Shown here piece by piece: positions 58,567 through 64,000 of a stretch of 64,000 nt of DNA. The notes beneath the pieces are model-generated. The model saw nothing but the letters and a program-made list of their open reading frames with translations, made no database searches and was not told the origin of the DNA. How positions within the stretch are numbered: the first letter of the stretch is position 1; each line of letters starts with the position of its first letter. Source of the stretch: Glutamicibacter ardleyensis (GTDB taxonomy: Bacteria; Actinomycetota; Actinomycetes; Actinomycetales; Micrococcaceae); NCBI RefSeq assembly GCF_014644555.1, contig NZ_BMKX01000010.1, positions 1 through 64,000 of the forward strand, given 5' to 3'. A program made the position numbers and the translations under genes.

Positions 58567-59028
58567 ATGGACCCACGCCCAGACGAAAATCCTACCGACC
58601 ACGTCAAGCGCCTCCTCCATGAGGCCTTTGACTCACAGATCCCCAACTTCGCCAGCTATAACCTGGTGGCAGGTACCGGCATTGCCGGTTCGGGAGGCTT
58701 GAAGGTCATTGGATATCGACGTCAGCCAGCGGAACTAGTCCTCGCACCGGTTTCTTCAACCGATCTTTCCGCGTCGGAAGCGGCCATCACCATCAACAAC
58801 ACCAACGTGAATCAGCTGGCCTTGCTCAATGATGGTGGTTACGAAGTCGCTACGTCTACCGGACGCGTCTTCCGTTTTGCTATCCCCGGGACTCCGAGTA
58901 TTGACGTGCATGTTGATGATGCGGTCAGCGTTGGAGCAGTTATCGATCAAGAAATTGATGCGCGGGATTTCGCTGATTTTATGGATCATTTCATGAATAC
59001 CATCGAGGGCACCGAAAGCTTCGTTTAA
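58567..59028 (+). CDS. Conserved hypothetical protein
   Basis: A 153-residue acidic cytosolic protein from ATG 58567 ([21 protein letters not shown]). An upstream in-frame TTG at 58537 with GAGGAG ten bases away would add ten residues and is a real alternative. A helical N-terminus is followed by a mixed alpha/beta body ([20 protein letters not shown]) and a helical C-terminus ([17 protein letters not shown]). No signal peptide, membrane segment or known motif. Divergent from ilvD and followed by a terminator. Confidence 0.65.
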   Translation: MDPRPDENPTDHVKRLLHEAFDSQIPNFASYNLVAGTGIAGSGGLKVIGYRRQPAELVLAPVSSTDLSASEAAITINNTNVNQLALLNDGGYEVATSTGRVFRFAIPGTPSIDVHVDDAVSVGAVIDQEIDARDFADFMDHFMNTIEGTESFV

Positions 59029-59072
59029 ATAGTTCCTTCGCCGCGCTGAGCGGCTGGCGAACGGCAAAACAA

Positions 59073-59121
59073 AAATCACCGGAGGCATTCCCGCGCTGTG
59101 CGCGAATTTCTCCGGTGATTT
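59073..59121. terminator. Terminator hairpin
   Basis: Perfect 12-bp arms (59073-59084 AAATCACCGGAG, 59110-59121) with a 25-base internal region that itself can form a small GC stem. A-rich on the left and T-rich on the right, so it can serve both the plus-strand hypothetical gene and the minus-strand peptide gene. Confidence 0.7.
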
Positions 59122-59186
59122 CAGCTTGCTTTACTGCCGTCTCTTCTCAAAGACACAGCGAACTCAGCAGTGCTGCATTTCCCGGC

Positions 59187-59348
59187 TTAGTAAGGCCAAA
59201 GTCCGCCAGCTGGGTTAGTGACCTGAGCCTTATATGGCCATAGGCCTCCGGCATCGGTATCGGCGGGCTGCGAGGTATTGGCGGCGACGCCAATTACCAA
59301 TGCCAGCGCCGCTGCGGACAAAACTGCAATTTTCTTGATCTTCTTCAT
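59187..59348 (-). CDS. Exported peptide with duplicated AGGLWPY motif
   Basis: A 53-residue secreted peptide precursor. N-terminus KKIKK followed by hydrophobic AVLSAAALALVIGVAA is a clear signal peptide; predicted cleavage near residues 23-25 leaves about 28-30 residues. The mature part contains AGGLWPY twice (residues 33-39 and 47-53), the second copy being the exact C-terminus, separated by KAQVTNP. ATG 59348 is preceded by GAAGGATCG. The gene is divergent from a TPR-like gene that overlaps a GGDEF-EAL enzyme. A repeated short motif ending at the C-terminus is what a processed signal-peptide precursor would look like, but a structural or wall-binding role is possible. I do not recognise a named family. 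Confidence 0.7.
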   Translation of the reverse strand: MKKIKKIAVLSAAALALVIGVAANTSQPADTDAGGLWPYKAQVTNPAGGLWPY

Positions 59349-59484
59349 AGAGGGTGCGATCCTTCGCTTTTGAAAAGCGGCTGCTAGCCACGGCACGCTG
59401 CGAAAATTGCTGTGCGCCGCAGATCATCTTAGTGTTTCCAGTCACTGGCAACAAGTGCTCCGCCAATAATGCGATACTGATTCC

Positions 59485-60495
59485 GTGGATCAAATACCCC
59501 CAGCAGCCTCGGTGCAGATGTCGGTTTCCCGACTCCTGCAGAAGGTGCACGAAGAAGACTATGAAGCGGTACTCAAACTCGGCACGCAGCTGCTCACGCA
59601 GCTCTCCCCGACGGTCGACCCGGGGACCGCCTGGCTGGTCCAAGAAGCACTCTGCTCGGCAGCGCATGAAGCTGATGACTATGAATTCATGGATGCCCTC
59701 GCCACAGAACTAACCCACACCGCGAACCTGCTCCAGCGCGCGGATCTGCACGTTGAAGCACTATGCAAGTCCTCCACCGCGAAGCGTTGCCTCGGGCAGA
59801 CGCAAGCCGCACTTGAAATGGCCAGCGAGGCTCGCAAGCAAAGCACAAACTTTCCAGCAGAATCACCATTGCGGGTGCAGGTTTACCAAGTGCTGATTGC
59901 CGCCCTGGTGGAAAGTGGAGACTTCGGGCAGGCGTGGCAGCTGCACGGCCAGCTCGATGAATGCCTGCACCTAGTTATCGATTCCCACGAGCAGGGCAAA
60001 GCCTATTGGACCCTTGGCAACTTAGCGTTCATGGTCAACCAACCGCAACTTGGACTGCATTATCATGACCGCGCCGCGACATTGCTCAGCCCCGCGAAAG
60101 ACATGCTGCTCTGGGCGCGGTTCAACCGCGCCTCCACCGAGATGCGCTTGCAAGCGGGTATCGCCGATTCGGCGACGCACGACTGCCTGCAGCGCGCCGA
60201 AACGGCATTTGAGCTGATTGAGGCCGGAGATCTGGACCGGATGGGATTACGTATGACCCAGTCCCGGCTTGCGGCCCTGGATGGGGATTCAGAGCGGGCC
60301 ACGGTGTTGCTTGAGGATTTTACCGCGCACTATTCCGGATCCGGCGAGCATCTGGTACCGCTGTACCAGTGGTGGGCTGACCTTGCTGCGTCCACCGGCC
60401 GCCAGTCGGTAGCGAGGGATAAGCAGCAATACGTCGCTCAATGGACGCACCAGCAAACCCCAACCCAAGGTGGTGCCCGTGACGGAGAATACTGA
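59485..60495 (+). CDS. TPR-like helical repeat protein
   Basis: A 336-residue all-helical cytosolic protein built of degenerate TPR-type repeats, for example EALCKSSTAKRCLGQTQAALEMASEAR and QGKAYWTLGNLAFMVNQPQLGLHYHDRAATLL, then LRMTQSRLAALDGDSERATVLLEDF. No DNA-binding domain is evident. Start GTG 59485 lacks a ribosome binding site, but GATACT (59473-59478) lies at the spacing of a -10 box for a leaderless message. Its 3' end overlaps the GGDEF-EAL gene, so the two are translationally coupled and probably act together: the TPR part may bind a peptide or protein and modulate the enzyme. Confidence 0.7.
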   Translation: MDQIPPAASVQMSVSRLLQKVHEEDYEAVLKLGTQLLTQLSPTVDPGTAWLVQEALCSAAHEADDYEFMDALATELTHTANLLQRADLHVEALCKSSTAKRCLGQTQAALEMASEARKQSTNFPAESPLRVQVYQVLIAALVESGDFGQAWQLHGQLDECLHLVIDSHEQGKAYWTLGNLAFMVNQPQLGLHYHDRAATLLSPAKDMLLWARFNRASTEMRLQAGIADSATHDCLQRAETAFELIEAGDLDRMGLRMTQSRLAALDGDSERATVLLEDFTAHYSGSGEHLVPLYQWWADLAASTGRQSVARDKQQYVAQWTHQQTPTQGGARDGEY

Positions 60496-61984
60496 CCCGC
60501 GGATTCAGCAGATCGTCGATGCGATAGTGAGCATCTCTGCCGGGGACTTCTCAGTGTCGCTCACCCCCAGTGTGCTGCGCGACGATGTGGATGCGATCAT
60601 TGTCGGCATCAGAGCCATGGCAGCCCGCCTCGGAGACACCTACGAGGCCCTAGAGCGCCGCGTAGATCAGCGCACCGCAATGCTTGAACGCGCCAGTTCA
60701 AGCCTGGAAGTACTGGCTTACACCGATACCCTCACCGGACTGGCAAATCGAGCGGCGATCCTACGCGAGCTGCGCGCCCATCACGAATCCCTGCAGCGCG
60801 GTGAGCCTGCTGCTGTCCTCTTCCTGCTGGATCTGGATTTCTTCAAGCATATTAACGACACCCATGGGCACAATGCCGGAGACACAGTGCTCAAGGAAGT
60901 AGCACGGCGGCTGGAAGCGCATACGCGCCCCGGCGACCTCGCGGCCCGTCTGGGAGGCGACGAGTTCGCAATTCTTGCGCACGTGGATATCGTGTCCGCT
61001 AAATCACTGGGCCAGCGCATCCTCGAAGTCCTGCAGGAGCCCATAGACCTGGACTCATCGGTGATCACTCCCGGTGGGAGCATTGGTTTCTGCGCCAGCA
61101 ATCCTGCGCAGAGCGAAGACCAATGGGTTGAGCAGGCGGATACCGCCATGTACGTCGCCAAGCGCAACTCCAGCCAGGACAAGGTTCAGCAATTCGAGCA
61201 GTATATGCTCTACGAACGCCGTCAGAAGGCAAAACTCAGCTCAGAGCTGCGCGACGCACTGGATTGCAGGGACATCTTCCCGGTCTATCAGCCCATCATC
61301 TGCGCCAGCACCGGTGCGCACGTGGCTGTGGAGGCACTGGCGCGCTGGGCGCATCCCGAGCTGGGGGTGCTGTCACCGTTGGAATTCCTGCCGCTGGCGG
61401 CGGCGGCAGGCATCTCAAACAAAGTTACCGCACGAATACTCTCCGGGGCATTGGCAGATTTGGCCGCTTGGCACGCAGCGGGCAAGGTGACACGCGATTT
61501 CCGTGTCCAAGTGAATGTGACTCCGGCAGAACTCTGTGATCTCGCCTTCCCCGACCTGATCAAGGGCCTGCTGCGCAGCTATGAAGTTCCCGCTGACTGT
61601 TTGGTTATCGAGGTTACCGAGGAACGCTACATCTCAGATGGCAAGCTGGAGCTATATACCCTCATGGCACTGAAGCAGATGGGAGTCAGGGTGTATATCG
61701 ACGATTTCGGAGCCGGATACTCGTCCTTTGGCTATCTCAGCAAACTGCCGGTTGCCGGGGTGAAAATCGATCGATCGCTGAATACCGAGGTGGAAACCAG
61801 CGCGCGGCAGCGCGCTATTTTGCGCTCGATTTTCGATCTGGCCGCGGCATGCGAGCTTGACTGCACGGTGGAGGGCGTGGAAACCGCGCAGCAGGCGCAT
61901 GCGCTTATCGCCTTGGGAGCCACGCATTTCCAAGGCTATTTTTATGGTAAACCAGGCGCCTACGAGCCGATGGGACTCGGGTAA
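60479..61984 (+). CDS. GGDEF-EAL cyclic-di-GMP enzyme
   Basis: A ~501-residue cytosolic protein for cyclic-di-GMP turnover. A HAMP-like/coiled-coil lead-in (EALERRVDQRTAMLERASSSLE) is followed by a GGDEF domain with intact RLGGDEF and an intact inhibitory I-site (RPGD, five residues before GGDEF). The EAL domain is complete too: VAVEALARW, EVTEERY, DDFGAGYSSFGYL, KIDRS and EGVETAQQ. Both cyclase and phosphodiesterase activities are therefore possible. GTG 60479 has AAGG eight bases upstream; GTG 60470 and 60473 are alternatives. It overlaps the TPR gene. No membrane segments, so input likely comes from the TPR partner. Confidence 0.92.
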   Translation: MTENTDPRIQQIVDAIVSISAGDFSVSLTPSVLRDDVDAIIVGIRAMAARLGDTYEALERRVDQRTAMLERASSSLEVLAYTDTLTGLANRAAILRELRAHHESLQRGEPAAVLFLLDLDFFKHINDTHGHNAGDTVLKEVARRLEAHTRPGDLAARLGGDEFAILAHVDIVSAKSLGQRILEVLQEPIDLDSSVITPGGSIGFCASNPAQSEDQWVEQADTAMYVAKRNSSQDKVQQFEQYMLYERRQKAKLSSELRDALDCRDIFPVYQPIICASTGAHVAVEALARWAHPELGVLSPLEFLPLAAAAGISNKVTARILSGALADLAAWHAAGKVTRDFRVQVNVTPAELCDLAFPDLIKGLLRSYEVPADCLVIEVTEERYISDGKLELYTLMALKQMGVRVYIDDFGAGYSSFGYLSKLPVAGVKIDRSLNTEVETSARQRAILRSIFDLAAACELDCTVEGVETAQQAHALIALGATHFQGYFYGKPGAYEPMGLG

Positions 61985-62094
61985 AATCTTGGTAATCTTT
62001 CGGATAGACTAAGCAGGAGAATTATTAGTGACCCGCATCTCATCGTTGGCATAGACCACGTAGAGCAGCGGGCTGGGATCACACTTGGGGACAG

Positions 62095-62493
62095 ATGATC
62101 ACTCAACCACTCGAAGCGCATCCGGGCCAAAGCGCAGTACCACTATGGACAGCGCGCCAACTCGGCGACCGTATACGCGAAATCGCTTTCGCGCCGGGAA
62201 CAACTCTTGATCTGGAACTCTTCGAGGAGATCGCCAGTTTTCTGCTGGCCGAGAACCAGGTTGGTGGCATCCGTGCGGTAGTCCACGTGAGCGGGTTGGT
62301 CGATGTGTGCCCCGGCGTAGCCACTCGGGTCAGCGCTGCGCGCACTTCCACCCGACTGGCTTTACTGGGCCAGAGCCGTGTGGACCGAGTACTGGCAGGG
62401 TTCATGATGGCGGATCTGACCAATGCCGGCTTGGCGGCGTATGTCACCGACATGGATGAAGCCCTCGCGTACCTGGCGGACCCAGAAAACTAG
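62095..62493 (+). CDS. Small hypothetical protein, STAS-like pattern
   Basis: A 132-residue cytosolic protein (MITQPLEAHPGQ...). The alternation of predicted strands and helices (VPLWTARQLGDRIREIAF, GGIRAVVHVSGLVDVC, RLALLGQSRVDRVLAGFMMADL) is compatible with a SpoIIAA/STAS-like alpha/beta fold, but I cannot confirm this. ATG 62095 has GGGGA three bases upstream (TTGGGGACAG-ATG). It follows the GGDEF-EAL gene by 110 bases and converges with the chitinase gene. Confidence 0.5.
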   Translation: MITQPLEAHPGQSAVPLWTARQLGDRIREIAFAPGTTLDLELFEEIASFLLAENQVGGIRAVVHVSGLVDVCPGVATRVSAARTSTRLALLGQSRVDRVLAGFMMADLTNAGLAAYVTDMDEALAYLADPEN

Positions 62494-62513
62494 GCGCAGC
62501 GGCAAAGCCGGTG

Positions 62514-64000
62514 CTAGTTCTCCGCAGCCGGAGACGTAGCACTGGCTTTGCTTGGTGCAGAAGGTGTTTTGGCAGGTTTCTTATCAATGAGCTTTCGCAC
62601 CGTCGCGTTGTCCAGGACCATCCATGACGAATCGGTGGATCCTTGCAGGGCTGCTTCCGGCGATTGCGCCGTATTCCACCATTTGGCCTGAACCACGCGG
62701 CCTTCGAAAAGCACCCGGTCATCCTTGGTGTAGACCTTCTCCGGGGACCAGCTCGGGTACAGGCCTGCCGGAGCTTCGAGCACCGCGGCAGGCTTGTCTC
62801 CCGGCAGCACCGGGCCCACCAGACTCCACGGTTGGGGCTGGTCTTTTCCTGCGGGGGCATCTGGTGCCGAATTCTGGTTCCACCATTTGGCTTCGTAAAC
62901 ATTCTTGCGCCATACGGTCCGGTCACCCTTGACATAGGCGAACTGGGCATTCCAGATCGGATAAGGGCTGGCGTCCGGATCATCTGCAATAGCAGTCTCC
63001 ACCGGCGCTTTCTCTCCAGATGACTCCAGGGAAGGTGCGACCGCCGGCGTTTGCTGCCCCAGGCCGGCTGACAAGAGCGAAGCGAACTGCCCGGTATCCT
63101 GTGCTACGCCACTGCAGTTATTGGAGACTCTGTTCAGATCCGGATAGGTCTCCCCGCAGCCGGCATCGCGGTTAGCAGACCAGAAGGAGACCCGGCCTAC
63201 GCCCTGCGCCAGCGCGAAGCGGTTCAACTCCACGGCATCTTCCAGGCTGAACACCTCACCAAGCAGGTCATTCTGGCCGATCATCGGTGTCACCCCGATT
63301 TTGCGCCACAGCGACCGTTCGCCCAGCTTCTGCCCCTTGGCCTGATACAACTCGTCAAGTTGCTGATGTGCAGTTTGCGCGGCTTGAATTGACGCCGTTG
63401 CCATCGACTGGCCGCTTTCCCGGGTCTGCCCGAAGTTCATCGTCATCAAGTTGACCCCGTCGATCCGCACCCCGGCATCCAGCATGCGCTGCACCTCGGC
63501 CACTCCTTCCGGGGCGAGTCCGAAGGTTGCCGCCGGCAGCGTCAGCCAGAGCTGGAAATCTGTGTCTTGTTGGAGCTGCAGCACAGCCTCGACCCGGCGT
63601 TGGCCGGCCTCAGCGTCACTCAGGTCATCGCCTTCAATGTCCAGATCCAACGTGGTGGATTGGTAGCGATCCAGCACTGCGCGGTAGGCGGCAGCTGTAG
63701 CCGCCGGATCTTTGCATGCGGTGGCGAGCTCATCATTGAGCAGTCCCCCGGTCGATACGACGATCTGGCCACCGGCGGCATTAACCCGCGCGGCACGGCG
63801 ATCCAGGTCAAAGACTTCAGCGGCCTCGTCCATTGAGTAGTAACCGCCCCATGAGGGGGCACAGTCATCCTCTGGATCTGCGACCACGAACCCGAGAACC
63901 ACCCGCTGCTCCGGAGCCGCGGATGCACCGATGTCATAAAAAGGCGTGGAGGTGGCATCCACATAGGCACCGAACCACTGGTCGGCATCCGCCGCGGCGG
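62514..64000 (-). CDS. GH18 chitinase with two CBM5/12 (5' end outside window)
   Basis: At least 495 residues; the open frame continues past the right edge (AADADQWFGAYVDATSTPFYDIG), so the signal peptide is not seen. The catalytic GH18 barrel has STTLDLDIEG, the DxDxE active site, plus VNLMTMNF and VSFWSANRDAGC. After a linker come two chitin-binding CBM5/12 modules: YPIWNAQFAYVKGDRTVWRK..YEAKWWNQ and YPSWSPEKVYTKDDRVLFEG..VQAKWWNT. The C-terminal tail is Ala/Lys/Pro-rich. Expected to be secreted and to hydrolyse chitin or a related N-acetylglucosamine polymer. Confidence 0.88.
   Translation of the reverse strand, partial: AAADADQWFGAYVDATSTPFYDIGASAAPEQRVVLGFVVADPEDDCAPSWGGYYSMDEAAEVFDLDRRAARVNAAGGQIVVSTGGLLNDELATACKDPAATAAAYRAVLDRYQSTTLDLDIEGDDLSDAEAGQRRVEAVLQLQQDTDFQLWLTLPAATFGLAPEGVAEVQRMLDAGVRIDGVNLMTMNFGQTRESGQSMATASIQAAQTAHQQLDELYQAKGQKLGERSLWRKIGVTPMIGQNDLLGEVFSLEDAVELNRFALAQGVGRVSFWSANRDAGCGETYPDLNRVSNNCSGVAQDTGQFASLLSAGLGQQTPAVAPSLESSGEKAPVETAIADDPDASPYPIWNAQFAYVKGDRTVWRKNVYEAKWWNQNSAPDAPAGKDQPQPWSLVGPVLPGDKPAAVLEAPAGLYPSWSPEKVYTKDDRVLFEGRVVQAKWWNTAQSPEAALQGSTDSSWMVLDNATVRKLIDKKPAKTPSAPSKASATSPAAEN

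Noticed and set aside
58450-58620. N-terminal extension of ilvD to a start at 58620
   Set aside because: The extension does not resemble IlvD, and a promoter-like TTGTCC/TAGAAT lies inside it.

Overview
The window looks like chromosomal DNA of a moderately high-G+C actinobacterium, most likely Micrococcaceae (Arthrobacter/Glutamicibacter type). This rests on recognised proteins only: the ilvD / ilvB-ilvN-ilvC arrangement with a short branched-chain leader peptide, a fused RmlC-RmlD, a sunset-domain protein, and LAL-type LuxR regulators. No database search was possible. No tRNA, rRNA or CRISPR array was seen.

Left end, 1-9 kb: a mobile-DNA graveyard. A decayed cluster of tyrosine recombinases (803-3305) is followed by an IS21-family element (4348-6657) with intact IstB but an internally deleted, frameshifted IstA. 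Next comes an AT-rich stretch with one intact alpha/beta-hydrolase-like gene (6981-8243) and small or broken fragments.

9-12.3 kb: serA (minus) and an L-2-hydroxyglutarate oxidase (plus).

12.5-52.6 kb: a large surface-polysaccharide region lying between serA and the ilv operon. It holds a ~1,936-aa secreted modular protein (DMFase-beta-like head, five DUF4082 and four SbsA-type Ig modules). Beside it are an MFS / beta-propeller / secreted-protein operon, a WbpD-like acetyltransferase, and a 900-aa triple glycosyltransferase (WecG/TagA + GT2 + GT2). The core is a ~15.5-kb minus-strand Wzx/Wzy-type operon. In order it encodes sugar-1-phosphate transferase, Gfo/Idh dehydrogenase, epimerase, aminotransferase, PglD-like acetyltransferase, second aminotransferase, Wzx flippase, two GT4 enzymes, a glycosidase-like lipoprotein, a rhamnosyltransferase-like enzyme, a Wzz-type protein, and a Wzy polymerase fused to a second Wzz-like domain. 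Two tandem giant LuxR/LAL regulators and the dTDP-rhamnose genes (rmlCD, rmlB, rmlA) follow, then a sunset-domain secreted protein and a 421-aa protein of unknown function. Together these could make lipid-linked repeat units containing rhamnose and amino/uronic sugars, flip them, polymerise them and export them.

52.9-58.5 kb: ilvC, ilvN, ilvB with a leader peptide/attenuator, and ilvD. 58.5-64 kb: a conserved hypothetical protein; a tiny exported peptide with a duplicated AGGLWPY motif, divergent from a TPR-like gene that overlaps a GGDEF-EAL enzyme; a small hypothetical protein; and a GH18 chitinase cut by the right edge.

Most notable for follow-up: the AGGLWPY peptide/TPR/c-di-GMP cluster, the two unusual fusions (triple glycosyltransferase; Wzy-Wzz), a recurrent GGGGGA start-site motif in front of polysaccharide and exported-protein genes, two short upstream ORFs, and apparently leaderless rmlA, rmlB and ilvD starts.
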